Positions 1-8,814 of a stretch of 64,000 nucleotides of DNA are shown piece by piece. A program made the position numbers and the translations under genes. The DNA is from VRUE01 sp963715455 (lineage in GTDB: Bacteria > Actinomycetota > Thermoleophilia > Solirubrobacterales > 70-9): the NCBI GenBank assembly GCA_963715455.1, contig OY970245.1, forward strand, positions 1,860,001-1,924,000. The letters run 5' to 3'. Positions within the stretch are counted from its first letter, which is position 1, and every line of letters begins with the position of its first letter. The notes beneath the pieces were generated by a model. It saw nothing but the letters and a program-made list of their open reading frames with translations, had not been told where the DNA came from and did no database searches.

Positions 1-105
1 GAGCTCTACGGCACAGAGCGCCTCTCCGCCGCCTGCGTCGGCCGCCAGGAGTCGTGCTTCCGCGAGGCGTTGGCCCCGGTCAGCGAGAGCCTGGTGGCCG
101 CATGA
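1..105 (+). CDS. M16 family zinc peptidase, C-terminal fragment
   Basis: An open frame enters from the left edge and ends in TGA, giving 34 residues that start ELYGTERLSAACVG and end ALAPVSESLVAA. This resembles the last strand and helix of M16 (insulinase/processing-peptidase-like) proteins, which often precede dapB in Actinobacteria. Its stop overlaps the dapB start (ATGA), so the two are probably co-transcribed and translationally coupled. The catalytic domain lies outside the window, so the family call rests on a short tail and on context. Confidence 0.6.
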   Translation, partial: ELYGTERLSAACVGRQESCFREALAPVSESLVAA

Positions 106-767
106 TCAAGGTTGCGGTCTCGGGCGCCGCCGGGCGCATGGGGCAGGCGGTCTGCGAGGCGGTCGAGGGTGCGGCGGACACCGAGCTCTACGGCAAGGCC
201 GATCCGGCGCTTGGCGTCGAGCTGGGCGATCTGCTCGACGAGGCCGAGGTCGTCGTCGACTTCACCACGCCCGAGACGGCTTTGGACAACGCCAAGGCCT
301 GCCTCGACGCGGGTGTGCACGTAGTGGTCGGCACCACCGGCTTCGATCTCGACGCGCTGCACACGGCGGCGGAAACTTCGAGCGCCAACTGCTTCGTCGC
401 CCCCAACTTTGCGATCGGCGCCGTGCTGCTGATGGAGGTTGCCCAGACGATCGCTGTCCACATGCCCGAGTGCGAGATCATCGAGTTGCACCACGACCAG
501 AAGCTCGATGCGCCTTCGGGAACGGCGAAGCGCACGGCGGAGCTGATCGCCGGGGCCGGCGGCAATGTCCACGAGCCGATCCACTCTGTACGCCTGCCGG
601 GGCTGGTCGCCCACCAGGAGGTCGTTTTCGGCGGCGAAGGTCAGACCCTGAGCCTGCGCCATGACTCGATCGACCGTCGCTCCTTCATGCCCGGCGTCCT
701 GCTCGCCGTGCGCAAGGTGGGCGGCCTGCCCGACCATTTCACGGTCGGCCTGGAGAAGCTGCTCTAG
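102..767 (+). CDS. dapB: 4-hydroxy-tetrahydrodipicolinate reductase
   Basis: Reduces HTPA to tetrahydrodipicolinate with NAD(P)H, the second committed step of the diaminopimelate/lysine pathway, in the cytosol. The 221-residue protein shows the Rossmann motif GAAGRMG at residues 8-14, DFTTP at 53-57, GTTG at 77-80 and the catalytic signature ELHHDQKLDAPSGTA near 128-142, with the active-site histidines and lysine. It is somewhat shorter than the usual 240-270 residues. The ATG at 102 overlaps the upstream stop and fits the conserved MIKVAVSG start. dapA follows after 188 bases filled by a long palindrome, so the dapB-dapA link is not a simple operon junction. Confidence 0.96.
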   Translation: MIKVAVSGAAGRMGQAVCEAVEGAADTELYGKADPALGVELGDLLDEAEVVVDFTTPETALDNAKACLDAGVHVVVGTTGFDLDALHTAAETSSANCFVAPNFAIGAVLLMEVAQTIAVHMPECEIIELHHDQKLDAPSGTAKRTAELIAGAGGNVHEPIHSVRLPGLVAHQEVVFGGEGQTLSLRHDSIDRRSFMPGVLLAVRKVGGLPDHFTVGLEKLL

Positions 768-931
768 GTGTCCGTCATACGACCCCCCGCGCACGTCTGG
801 CGGCGGCGGACACTGCGCGATGCGGCGTCCTCGGTCGGCCGAATAGCGTTGCTATTCGCGCCTCCCTGCGTCCTTGCCTCGCTTGGTCCGACGCTCGCCA
901 TCCGCACACGCTGGGCCATATGACGGACACC
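767..931. repeat. 165-bp imperfect palindrome (MITE- or REP-like) between dapB and dapA
   Basis: The two ends are a perfect 13-bp inverted repeat: GGTGTCCGTCATA at 767-779 and its complement at 919-931. The arms stay alignable with mismatches and small gaps all the way to a central hairpin, CGAATAG-CGTTG-CTATTCG, at about 839-857. The whole gap between dapB and dapA is therefore one long imperfect stem-loop. It encodes nothing convincing. It could be a non-autonomous mobile palindrome, an RNA processing site or a terminator. No T-run follows it. A shorter piece with similar sequence lies at about 40591-40622. Confidence 0.75.
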
Positions 932-943
932 GGCACGTCGCGA

Positions 944-949
944 TACCCT
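944..949 (+). promoter_or_regulatory. Candidate -10 box of dapA (leaderless type)
   Basis: TACCCT lies 6 bases before the dapA ATG, and no Shine-Dalgarno sequence precedes the start. The spacing puts the transcript start at or next to the start codon. It sits just outside the end of the palindrome. Confidence 0.5.
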
Positions 950-955
950 GGCCCG

Positions 956-1837
956 ATGAAGCAGATTCGTGGCGTGATCACGGCGATGATCACGCCTTTT
1001 ACCGAGGATGGCAGGGTCGACATGGAGACTGGGCGCCGGCTGGCTGCCCACCTCGTCGCCAACGGCTCCCACGGCATCGTCATCTCCGGCTCGACCGGCG
1101 AGTCGGCGACGATCACCGATCCCGAGGCGTTCGAATTGATGGACGCCGTGCGCGAAGAGGTCGGCGACGACGTGCTGTTGGCCTTCGGCACGGGCACCAA
1201 CGACACGCGGCACTCGGTGCAGCTGACTAGGGAAGCCGTGGAGCACGGAGCCGACGCGGCCCTCGTTGTCACGCCCTACTACAACAAGCCCAACCCGGCC
1301 GGAATCCTGGCTCACTTCGAAGCGATCGCCGAGGTCGCGGGCGACTTGCCGATCATCGCCTACAACATTCCCTCGCGGGTGGTGGTCAACATCCCACCCG
1401 AGCTGCTCGCCGAGCTGGCCCAGATCGACAACGTGGTCGCGGTCAAGCAGGCCAACAACGAGGAGTTGCAGTCGATCGAGGGCCTGGCGATCCTCGCCGG
1501 CAACGACGACATCTTCCTCAGGACGCTGGAACTGGACGGCGGTGCCGGCGGGATCCTCGTCGCCTCTCACTTGATCGGTCCGCAGATGCGGGAGATCTGG
1601 GATGCGGTTCAGGCCGGTGACCTCGAGCGGGCTCGTTCGATCGACAGCGGCCTGCGTCAGCTCTATGACTCACTCGGCGTGACCACCAACCCGATCCCGG
1701 TCAAGGCGGCTCTGACGATGCTCGGGCAGATCCCAACCGATCGACTACGGCTGCCATTGGTACCCGCCGACGCGGAGCAGCGCGCAACCGTTCAGGCTGC
1801 ACTCGAGAGCGTCGGACTCACCCCGGTGACGCAGTAG
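956..1837 (+). CDS. dapA: 4-hydroxy-tetrahydrodipicolinate synthase
   Basis: Condenses pyruvate with aspartate semialdehyde to start the DAP branch. The 293-residue length is normal. Seen motifs are the pyruvate-binding GSTGE at 45-49, YYNKP at 108-112, the active-site tyrosine in AYNIPSR near 136 and the Schiff-base lysine in VAVKQANN at about 164. The ATG at 956 is preferred because MKQIRGVITAMITPF matches the usual family start. An in-frame ATG at 920 lies inside the palindrome and would add a non-conserved leader. The stop overlaps the GTG of RNase J by one base (TAGTG), so the two are coupled. Confidence 0.96.
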   Translation: MKQIRGVITAMITPFTEDGRVDMETGRRLAAHLVANGSHGIVISGSTGESATITDPEAFELMDAVREEVGDDVLLAFGTGTNDTRHSVQLTREAVEHGADAALVVTPYYNKPNPAGILAHFEAIAEVAGDLPIIAYNIPSRVVVNIPPELLAELAQIDNVVAVKQANNEELQSIEGLAILAGNDDIFLRTLELDGGAGGILVASHLIGPQMREIWDAVQAGDLERARSIDSGLRQLYDSLGVTTNPIPVKAALTMLGQIPTDRLRLPLVPADAEQRATVQAALESVGLTPVTQ

Positions 1838-3501
1838 TGCCGGCCACCAAGCTTCGCGTGCTGCCGCTCGGGGGCCTGGGCGAGATCGGCAAGAACATGA
1901 CCGTGATCGAGTACGACGGTCGCATCGTCGTCGTCGACACGGGCCTGATGTTCCCGACTGCCGAGATGCTCGGCATCGACCTGGTGCTACCTGACTTCTC
2001 CTACCTGCGCGAGCGCGCCGAGGACATCGAGGCGATCGTCCTCACCCACGGCCACGAGGACCATGTCGGCGCCCTGCCTTATGTGCTGCGCGAGATTGGC
2101 TCGCCGCCGGTGATCTACGGCGGCCTGCTGACGATCGGCATGGTGCGCTCAAAGCTCGACGAGCACAAGCTCAAGGACGCTCCGCTGGAGGAGCTGCCAG
2201 CGGGGGAGAGGGTGCAGGTCGGTCCCTTCGAGCTGGAGCTGATTCACCTCTCGCACTCGATCCCCGACGCGCGGGGCGTGCTGCTCACCACGGAGCTGGG
2301 TTCGGTGCTGATGACCGGCGACTACAAGTTCGACCAGACCCCGGTTGATGGTCGCCCGGCGGATATCTCGCGGCTTGCAGAGTTGGGCTCCGATGGTCTA
2401 CTGCTGCTCTGCGGCGACTCGACCAACGCCGATCGGCCGGGCATCGCCCCCTCGGAGTCGAGCGTCGGTCCAGCGCTGCTCGAGACCTTTGCCAACTGCG
2501 AGGGCCGCATCATCGTCACCTCCTTCGCCTCCAATATCCACCGAGTCCAGCAAGTGATCGACGCAGCGGTGAAGCTCGACCGGCGGGTGGCCCTGGTTGG
2601 CCGCTCGATGCGCAAGAACTTCAACATCGCCTCCAATCTGGGGATCGCCGAGGCGCCGTCCGGTCTCTTCATCCAGCCGCGCGAGATCGAGAGCTTCCCC
2701 GATGAGAAGGTGGTCGTCATCTCGACCGGCAGCCAGGGTGAGCCGCTCTCCGCCCTGCGGCGGATGGCCAACAACGACCACCGCGACATCGAGCTGCACT
2801 CCGGTGACACAGTCGTCTTCTCGGCAACGCCGGTTCCCGGCAACGAGCGTGCCGTCAACGAGACGATCGACCGCATCTACGAGATCGGCGCCTCGGTGGT
2901 GACCGCCAAACAGGCGCCGATCCACGCCTCCGGGCACGGCTGGCAGGAGGAGCTCAAGCTGATGCTCAACCTGACCAAACCGCGCTATGTGCTGCCAATC
3001 CACGGCGATCACCAGCGTCTGCGCCTCCACGCCGATCTGGCGCAGTCGGTGGGCATCGACCCAGAGCGCATCTTCCAGGGCCGCAACGGGCTGCCGCTGG
3101 AGATCGACGAGGATGGTGCCCGCTTCGGCGAGGACATCCACGCCGGGGTGATCTACGTCGACGGCGTCAACGTCGGCGAGCCCGACGACGTCGCCCTGCG
3201 CGACCGGCGCGAGATCTCCGCTGACGGCATCTTCATCGTCGTGGCGACGATCTCCTCCGAGGACGGCCATGCGATCGCCGACCCCGAAGTCCTCTTCCGC
3301 GGGGTCGCCTTCCTCGAAGAGGCCGACGCCCTGGTCGACGAGCTCAAAGACGTGGTCGAGGACTCGCTTGAAGACGCGGCCAACGCCGGCACGCGGGAGC
3401 TGCACCTGATTCAGGAAGACCTGCACGACGCGATTGCCGCCCTGGTCTACGAGCGCTTGCGCCGCCGGCCGATGATCATCCCGGTCGTGGTCGAGGTTTG
3501 A
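1837..3501 (+). CDS. rnj: Ribonuclease J
   Basis: A 554-residue metallo-beta-lactamase/beta-CASP ribonuclease, the size of RNase J, which has endonuclease and 5'-to-3' exonuclease activity in mRNA decay and rRNA maturation. The zinc motif HGHEDHVGALP is at 71-81. GDSTNADRPG and the CASP-region motifs STGSQGEP and HASGHG follow, and a C-terminal domain ends the protein. The GTG start overlaps the dapA TAG. A dapA-rnj pairing is common in Actinobacteria. A hairpin with an A/T run closes the unit downstream. Confidence 0.93.
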   Translation: MPATKLRVLPLGGLGEIGKNMTVIEYDGRIVVVDTGLMFPTAEMLGIDLVLPDFSYLRERAEDIEAIVLTHGHEDHVGALPYVLREIGSPPVIYGGLLTIGMVRSKLDEHKLKDAPLEELPAGERVQVGPFELELIHLSHSIPDARGVLLTTELGSVLMTGDYKFDQTPVDGRPADISRLAELGSDGLLLLCGDSTNADRPGIAPSESSVGPALLETFANCEGRIIVTSFASNIHRVQQVIDAAVKLDRRVALVGRSMRKNFNIASNLGIAEAPSGLFIQPREIESFPDEKVVVISTGSQGEPLSALRRMANNDHRDIELHSGDTVVFSATPVPGNERAVNETIDRIYEIGASVVTAKQAPIHASGHGWQEELKLMLNLTKPRYVLPIHGDHQRLRLHADLAQSVGIDPERIFQGRNGLPLEIDEDGARFGEDIHAGVIYVDGVNVGEPDDVALRDRREISADGIFIVVATISSEDGHAIADPEVLFRGVAFLEEADALVDELKDVVEDSLEDAANAGTRELHLIQEDLHDAIAALVYERLRRRPMIIPVVVEV

Positions 3502-3512
3502 GCAAGAAAAAA

Positions 3513-3549
3513 GGACCCACCGGGCTGTTGGGGAGATCCCGGCGGGTCC
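3513..3549. terminator. Bidirectional rho-independent terminator between RNase J and the kinase gene
   Basis: A 12-bp stem, GGACCCACCGGG paired with CCCGGCGGGTCC with one G-U type mismatch, surrounds a 13-base loop. Six A residues sit immediately upstream and read as a U-run on the minus strand, so the best terminator reading is for the leftward kinase operon. On the plus strand the following sequence is TGTGTGTCTC, a weaker tail for RNase J. Confidence 0.75.
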
Positions 3550-3586
3550 TGTGTGTCTCGTCCACGAACGAATCTAGGCGCTGTCG

Positions 3587-5053
3587 CTAAAGCGGCTCTA
3601 AAGCGGGGCTAAGCCGCCGCTCAGACTTGCTCAGCGGCAGGCGCACCAAGAAGCGGGCACCGCCCTGGGCGGACTCGCCGACCTCGACCGATCCGCCGTG
3701 CGAGTCAGCCACGGCGCGGACGATCGCCAGGCCAAGGCCGCTGCCGGCGCCGATCGCTGTGTCTGCCGGGCCCTCGCCACGCACGAAGCGATCGAAGACC
3801 TGTCCGCGCAGAGAGGTGGGGATACCCGGGCCGTCGTCGCTCACCTCAAGCAGCGCGGCGTCGTCTTGTAGGCGCAGGCGCAGCTCGATGTGCGAGCCGG
3901 GGGGCGTGTGACGGGCAGCGTTGTCGAGCAGGTTGAGCATCAGTCGGTGCAGCTCGTCCGGGTTGCCTTCAAGGGGCAACGTCTGCTCGTTCTCGATCTC
4001 GAGCCGGCGGTCGCCGAGCAGCGGCGCCACCTCAGCGGCGGCGTTGCCGGCCACCTCGGCCAGGTCACAGGGCCGCTGCTGGCCGGCGCGCCCGGCATCT
4101 GCCCGGGCGAGCAGCAGCAGGTCGGCGACCAAGCGGCTCATGCGTTTCGAGGAGCGCAGCGCTGAGTCGACCATCGCTCGCTCGTCCTCCTGCTGGGGCG
4201 CCTGCAGTGCGGCCTGCAGCAGCTCGAGGTTGGCGAGCACACTGGTCAGCGGCGTGCGCAGCTCGTGCGAGGCGTCGGCAACGAAGGCGCGTTGCCTGCG
4301 CATCGCGGCCTCGCGCGCGGTGCGCGCCGCGTCGAGCGAGCGCAGCATCTGCTCCAGGGTACGGGCCAGCTCTCCGACCTCGTCTTCGACTTTGGGGTCG
4401 GGCATGTGGCCCGAGGGGTCGCCGGTGTCGGCCACCTGGCGAGCGGTCGCCGTGAGGGCCGAGATCGGTCGCATCGCGCGCGCCGCGATCGCCACGCCGG
4501 CCAGACTGGCGAAAAGGGTGCCGCCGATGATTCCCGCGAAAATGAAGAGCCAGAGCCGGTCGACGGTCGAGTCGACGTGGGCGAGGCTGCGCCCGTACTG
4601 AACGTAGCCGGTGGTCAGACCGGTGTCGGTGCGGATTTCGGCCGTCGCCACCCGCATTTCCTCGTGGTTGGCGAGGCCGTCGCCGACCGGGCCCAGGTAG
4701 TGGGCGTCGCTGCTCTGGTCCACCAGGTTGCCGTTGACGTCGTAGACGCGCGCCTCGGCACCGTCGGGTCGCACGAAGTCGTCGAGCTCGGGGCCGCTCT
4801 TCCCCGAGATCGTGCCCAGTGGCGTGTAGATGATTTGGAATTCACCGGCCAGGGTCTTGGCGGCATCGCTCACCTCGCGGTTGAAGTCGTCGCGGATGCG
4901 GCTGGTGGCGAGCTGACCGACGACGGCACCGAAGACGAGCAGGATGGCGAGCGTGAGGCCGGCCGAGACCGCGGCGAGCCTCCAGCGAACTGGCCAGTTG
5001 TTCGGCCTGAGCTTGGCGGGCCACCAGGAAACCAGCTTGCCGAGGCGCCGCAC
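3587..5053 (-). CDS. Two-component sensor histidine kinase
   Basis: A 488-residue membrane kinase. TM1 spans about 24-47, an extracytoplasmic sensor about 50-165, TM2 about 167-190 and HAMP about 192-245. The HisKA helix carries the phospho-accepting histidine in SHELRTPLTS (H263). The HATPase domain shows the N box NLLDNAARH at 374-382, G1 DDGPGIP at 406-412 and G2 GAGSGLGLA. The GTG start is one base after the response-regulator stop, so the pair is co-expressed with the regulator first. The architecture resembles the MprB/CssS class. The signal sensed cannot be told from sequence. Confidence 0.93.
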   Translation of the reverse strand: MRRLGKLVSWWPAKLRPNNWPVRWRLAAVSAGLTLAILLVFGAVVGQLATSRIRDDFNREVSDAAKTLAGEFQIIYTPLGTISGKSGPELDDFVRPDGAEARVYDVNGNLVDQSSDAHYLGPVGDGLANHEEMRVATAEIRTDTGLTTGYVQYGRSLAHVDSTVDRLWLFIFAGIIGGTLFASLAGVAIAARAMRPISALTATARQVADTGDPSGHMPDPKVEDEVGELARTLEQMLRSLDAARTAREAAMRRQRAFVADASHELRTPLTSVLANLELLQAALQAPQQEDERAMVDSALRSSKRMSRLVADLLLLARADAGRAGQQRPCDLAEVAGNAAAEVAPLLGDRRLEIENEQTLPLEGNPDELHRLMLNLLDNAARHTPPGSHIELRLRLQDDAALLEVSDDGPGIPTSLRGQVFDRFVRGEGPADTAIGAGSGLGLAIVRAVADSHGGSVEVGESAQGGARFLVRLPLSKSERRLSPALEPL

Positions 5054-5054
5054 C

Positions 5055-5750
5055 CTAGCCCTTCAAGACGTAGCCGGCGCCGCGTTTTGTGTGCAGCAAG
5101 CGTGGCTCGCCGCTGGCCTCAAGCTTGCGGCGCAGGTTGGAGATGAAAACATCGATCGTGTTGGTTGCCGCCATCGGGTCATAGCCCCAGACGTCGTCGA
5201 GCAGGCGCTCGCGCGAGACGACAAGGCGCTCGTTGCGCATCAGGTACTCGAGCAGCTCGAACTCGCGATTGGTGAGCTCTAGGTCTCGGTCGCCGCGCCG
5301 CACCTCGCGCGTGTCGGGGTTGAGTGTGAGGTCAGCAATTTCTAGCGAGGCGGCGCCGCGCGGCGGCCGGCGGCGCAGCAGGGCACGGATACGGGCCAAT
5401 AGCTCCCTGCGCTCAAATGGCTTGGCCAGGTAGTCATCGGCGCCGCTATCGAGACCATCGACACGGTCTTCAGTCTCGGCACGGGCGGTCAACATGAGTA
5501 TCGGCACATCACCCTCGGCGCGGAGGCGACGACAGACCTCGACTCCGTCGAGGCGGGGCAAGCCGAGATCGAGCACGACCAGGTCGGGAACGAAGCCGTT
5601 GGCAACGTCGAGGGCGTCGACCCCGTCGGCCGAGGTGCGCACCTCGTAGCCCTCTTGGCGCAACGAGCGGCGCAGCACGTCAGCAATCTCGGCGTCATCC
5701 TCGACGACGAGCACGCGGGCGGTGGCTGTGTCCGGCTCGGTTGTGAGCAT
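5055..5750 (-). CDS. OmpR/PhoB-family response regulator
   Basis: Receiver domain with acidic pocket EDD, phospho-acceptor aspartate in VVLDLGLP (about D61), conserved T in MLTARA and K in AKPFER (about K110), followed by a winged-helix DNA-binding domain ending in HTKRGAGYVL. The protein is 231 residues from the ATG at 5750. An in-frame GTG at 5756 would add two residues. The ATG is preferred because a TAACAT box lies 9 bases before it and only 3 before the GTG. It is the partner of the downstream kinase and is probably autoregulated from the divergent region shared with ftsK. Confidence 0.92.
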   Translation of the reverse strand: MLTTEPDTATARVLVVEDDAEIADVLRRSLRQEGYEVRTSADGVDALDVANGFVPDLVVLDLGLPRLDGVEVCRRLRAEGDVPILMLTARAETEDRVDGLDSGADDYLAKPFERRELLARIRALLRRRPPRGAASLEIADLTLNPDTREVRRGDRDLELTNREFELLEYLMRNERLVVSRERLLDDVWGYDPMAATNTIDVFISNLRRKLEASGEPRLLHTKRGAGYVLKG

Positions 5751-5759
5751 CGGCACCCG

Positions 5760-5765
5760 ATGTTA
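5760..5765 (-). promoter_or_regulatory. Candidate -10 box of the response-regulator/kinase operon
   Basis: TAACAT on the minus strand lies 9 bases upstream of the ATG at 5750. The rest of the 97-base divergent gap up to ftsK contains a short GCGCC-A-GGCGC dyad at about 5769-5779. No clear promoter for ftsK was seen. Confidence 0.4.
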
Positions 5766-5847
5766 AACGCGCCAGGCGCCACTTCCGGCGGGATTTACCT
5801 GCTTTTTATGGCGCAGGTGTCGCGCTCTCCATGTCGAAGCGGGCCAC

Positions 5848-7980
5848 ATGTTCGTGCGTAAGAAGAAGACCCCTGCCCGCCGCAAGGCGAAAGGCAAATC
5901 CGCCCGCCCGCGCTTGCACCTGCCGCAGGCCCTCGAGCAGCGCCATCTCGACCTGATCGGGCTGCTTTTGATCGCCTCAGGGGTCTACCTCAGCTTTGTC
6001 CTCTTCTTCGGCTGGGATGGGGGCAAGGTCGGCTATGGAGTGGAGACCGGGCTCACCTACCTGGTCGGCAACGTCGGGGCGAGGATCGCCACCGTCCTGA
6101 TGCTCGTCGTCGGTGGCCTGCTGGTCACTGGCACCTCGATCTCGACCCTCTTCAAGGGGGTGGGCAGGGCGATCCGCACGGTCTTCGTCGGCGGCCGGGG
6201 GGTCGCCGATACCGTCGCCAGGAGCCGCGATGCGCGGCGCGAGGAAAAGACCTTCGCCTTCGAGACGGAGCCAGGCCCCACCGATGTGATGAGCGCTTAC
6301 CCGGAGGAGGACGACGTCGAGCCGACCGTGGCTCTGGTCGAGGAGTCAGAGGATGCCGTCGAGGAGCCCGTCACCCAGGACTTCGACCAGGAGCTGGCCG
6401 AGATCGAGGCCGAGGAAGAGGCAGCCGCTCCTGATGAGCTACCCGAGCCCGAGCAGGTTGCGCTGACGCCGCAGGGCAACAAGCGCGGCGTCACCACCTC
6501 AGAGGAGATCGATTACCGGCCGCCGCCGGCCAAGGCACTGGAACGCGGCAAGGGCGACAAAGGCGTGGATCCGCGCGATCACGAGATCGTCGGCCGCAAG
6601 CTGGTCGAGACGCTGGGCCACTTCGGGGTCGAGGCGAAGATCGTCGGCATCGTCAGCGGCCCGCATGTCTCTCGCTACGAACTGCGCCTTGCCCCCGGCA
6701 CCAAGGTGAAGAAAGTCACCGAGCTCTCCAATGACCTCGCCTACGCCCTTGCGTCCACCGACATCCGCATCTTGGCGCCGATCCCTGGCAAGCAGGCGGT
6801 CGGGGTCGAGGTTCCCAACACGCGCCGCCGCATCGTCCGCCTCGGCGACATCTACGCCGGTCGTCCCGAGAAAACCTCACCCTTGGTCGCCTGGCTCGGC
6901 AAGGGCATCGACGGCAACGCCGTCTGGACCGACCTGGCGAAGATGCCGCACGTGCTGGTCGCCGGCACCACCGGCTCGGGCAAGTCGGGTTGCGTCAACG
7001 CGATCCTCTCCTCGATCCTCATGCAGGCCTCGCCCAACGACGTGCGCCTCGTGCTCGTCGACCCCAAGCAGGTCGAGCTCAACCACTACGAGAACGTGCC
7101 TCACCTGCTGACCCCGGTGGTCACCTCGCCACGGCTCGCCGCCAACGTGCTGGCGAACCTGATCGGCGAGATGGAGAGCCGCTACGGGATCATGGGCCAA
7201 GCGCGCTGCCGTAACCTCGCCGAGCTCAACCGGGCGCGGGCCAAGGCAGGCGAACCGCAACTGCCGCACATCCTCTGCGTGATCGACGAGCTCGCCGACC
7301 TGATGATGGTCTCGCCGGCCGAGGTCGAGGACTCGATCATCCGCCTAGCGCAGAAGTCGCGCGCCACCGGCATCCACCTCGTGCTGGCCACGCAACGCCC
7401 TTCGACCGACATCATCACCGGCACGATCAAGGTCAACATCCCGGCCCGCATCGCCTTTGCCGTCTCCTCGCAGACCGACTCGCGTGTGATCCTCGACCAA
7501 GGCGGGGCGGAGGCCCTGCTCGGCCAGGGCGACATGCTCTTCCGCGGTGCCGGCACCTCGAAGCTGCAGCGCATCCAGGGGGCTTTCGTCACCGAGGAGG
7601 AGACCGCTCGCATCACCAGCCACTGGGCCAAGCAGGGAGAACCCGAATTCGAGGAGGAGTTGCTCGAGGTCCACGGCGAGCAGGGGGTCGAGACCGAGGG
7701 CGACTATGACCCCGACAGCGACGACTTGCTCGACGAGGCGATCCGCGTCGTGGTCGAGACCGAAACCGCTTCCGTCTCGATGATCCAGCGTCGCCTGCGC
7801 GTCGGCTACACACGCGCCGGTCGCTTGATCGACATGCTCGAGCGGCGCGGCGTGATCTCCGGCTATGAAGGATCCAAGCCACGCCAGGTGCTGGTCACCC
7901 GGGCTGACCTGGGGCGCCTCACCGGCGGTAGATCGCCCTCCGCCGACGAGGCCGAGACGCCTGCGCCCGTGCCTGAGTAG
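5848..7980 (+). CDS. ftsK: DNA translocase FtsK/SpoIIIE
   Basis: Septal DNA pump that clears chromosome from the closing division site. The 710-residue protein has a basic N-terminus, hydrophobic segments at about 38-57 and 70-92, an acidic linker to about residue 215, a RecA-like motor with Walker A AGTTGSGKSG at about 371-381 and Walker B CVIDELADLMM at about 477-487, and a C-terminal gamma winged helix (VSMIQRRLRVGYTRAGRLI). The N-terminal domain seems to hold only two clear membrane helices where four are usual. The next gene, a RodZ-like factor, is also a morphogenesis gene. Confidence 0.93.
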   Translation: MFVRKKKTPARRKAKGKSARPRLHLPQALEQRHLDLIGLLLIASGVYLSFVLFFGWDGGKVGYGVETGLTYLVGNVGARIATVLMLVVGGLLVTGTSISTLFKGVGRAIRTVFVGGRGVADTVARSRDARREEKTFAFETEPGPTDVMSAYPEEDDVEPTVALVEESEDAVEEPVTQDFDQELAEIEAEEEAAAPDELPEPEQVALTPQGNKRGVTTSEEIDYRPPPAKALERGKGDKGVDPRDHEIVGRKLVETLGHFGVEAKIVGIVSGPHVSRYELRLAPGTKVKKVTELSNDLAYALASTDIRILAPIPGKQAVGVEVPNTRRRIVRLGDIYAGRPEKTSPLVAWLGKGIDGNAVWTDLAKMPHVLVAGTTGSGKSGCVNAILSSILMQASPNDVRLVLVDPKQVELNHYENVPHLLTPVVTSPRLAANVLANLIGEMESRYGIMGQARCRNLAELNRARAKAGEPQLPHILCVIDELADLMMVSPAEVEDSIIRLAQKSRATGIHLVLATQRPSTDIITGTIKVNIPARIAFAVSSQTDSRVILDQGGAEALLGQGDMLFRGAGTSKLQRIQGAFVTEEETARITSHWAKQGEPEFEEELLEVHGEQGVETEGDYDPDSDDLLDEAIRVVVETETASVSMIQRRLRVGYTRAGRLIDMLERRGVISGYEGSKPRQVLVTRADLGRLTGGRSPSADEAETPAPVPE

Positions 7981-8034
7981 TACGCACCGGCTCGGCGATT
8001 CGTCAAAAAAGGCTTTGCGTAGGACAATTGGCTC

Positions 8035-8814
8035 ATGGAGAGCCAGGTTGGATCGGTTCTGCGTAAGGCCCGCAATCGCCGCCAGATTGAGCTCTCTGAG
8101 GTCGAAGCTGCAACCCGCATCCGAGTTCGATTTCTACGGGCGATCGAGACCGAAGAATGGGAGGTGCTCCCGGGCGGGGTCTATACGCGCGGCTTCATCC
8201 GTACCTACGCCGCCTTCCTCGGCTTGGACGGCGATCGACTGGTTGGTGACTACCGTCGGCAAGTCGAAGGCCAGGGTGAAGGACGCGGGTCGGCCGCCGA
8301 GCTGGCCCCGATCGCCGCGTCGACCGCGACGAGATCACCGGGCGAGCGGCGCCTTTGGCGCAGCTGGCTAGTCGTGCCCATGGTCCTGCTGATCGGCGCG
8401 ATCGTGATCATCGCGCCGTGGGGCCGAGATGGAGAGCAGAACGCCAAGCCCCGCTCCGCGCACCCAACCGTGACAGCGGGGGGGAATGACGCTTCCCCCA
8501 TTCAGCCAACAGAAGCCACAGCCGAGGCGGCGGGTGTCTCGGTGCGCCTCACGGCGCTTGCCGAAGTTTGGGTCTGTCTACTCAATGCCGGCGGCGAACC
8601 GCTGGTCGAAGGGCAGATCCTCGAAGCGGGAGCGAAGGAGGGGCCCTTCCGGTCCGGTAGCTTCACCGTCTCCTTTGGCAACGGGGAGGTCTCGATGCTG
8701 ATCGACGACAAACAAGCTGAAATCCCACCGACCGCAAGCCCGATCGGGTACTCGATCGACGCCGCGGGCGACCTCACCGAGCTCGACGATGGGGAGCGTC
8801 CCACCTGCACATGA
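8035..8814 (+). CDS. RodZ-like helix-turn-helix membrane protein
   Basis: A 259-residue protein with an N-terminal Cro/RodZ-type HTH at about 1-75 (MESQVGSVLRKARNRRQIEL, later GGVYTRGFIRTYAAFLGLD), a linker, one membrane helix at about 110-128 and an extracytoplasmic beta domain like DUF4115 (VRLTALAEVWVCLLNAGGEPL). RodZ proteins link the MreB cytoskeleton to the wall machinery. Whether this one binds MreB cannot be told from sequence. The ATG at 8035 is the only good start. The stop overlaps cinA (ATGA). An A-rich stretch near 8005 may be part of its promoter. Confidence 0.82.
   Translation: MESQVGSVLRKARNRRQIELSEVEAATRIRVRFLRAIETEEWEVLPGGVYTRGFIRTYAAFLGLDGDRLVGDYRRQVEGQGEGRGSAAELAPIAASTATRSPGERRLWRSWLVVPMVLLIGAIVIIAPWGRDGEQNAKPRSAHPTVTAGGNDASPIQPTEATAEAAGVSVRLTALAEVWVCLLNAGGEPLVEGQILEAGAKEGPFRSGSFTVSFGNGEVSMLIDDKQAEIPPTASPIGYSIDAAGDLTELDDGERPTCT

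Noticed and set aside
6..794. 262-residue minus-strand frame opposite dapB
   Set aside because: DapB motifs fix the plus strand; the minus frame is a codon-position shadow.
4265..5146. 293-residue plus-strand frame opposite the histidine kinase
   Set aside because: Shadow of the GC-rich kinase gene; no motif and no start signal.
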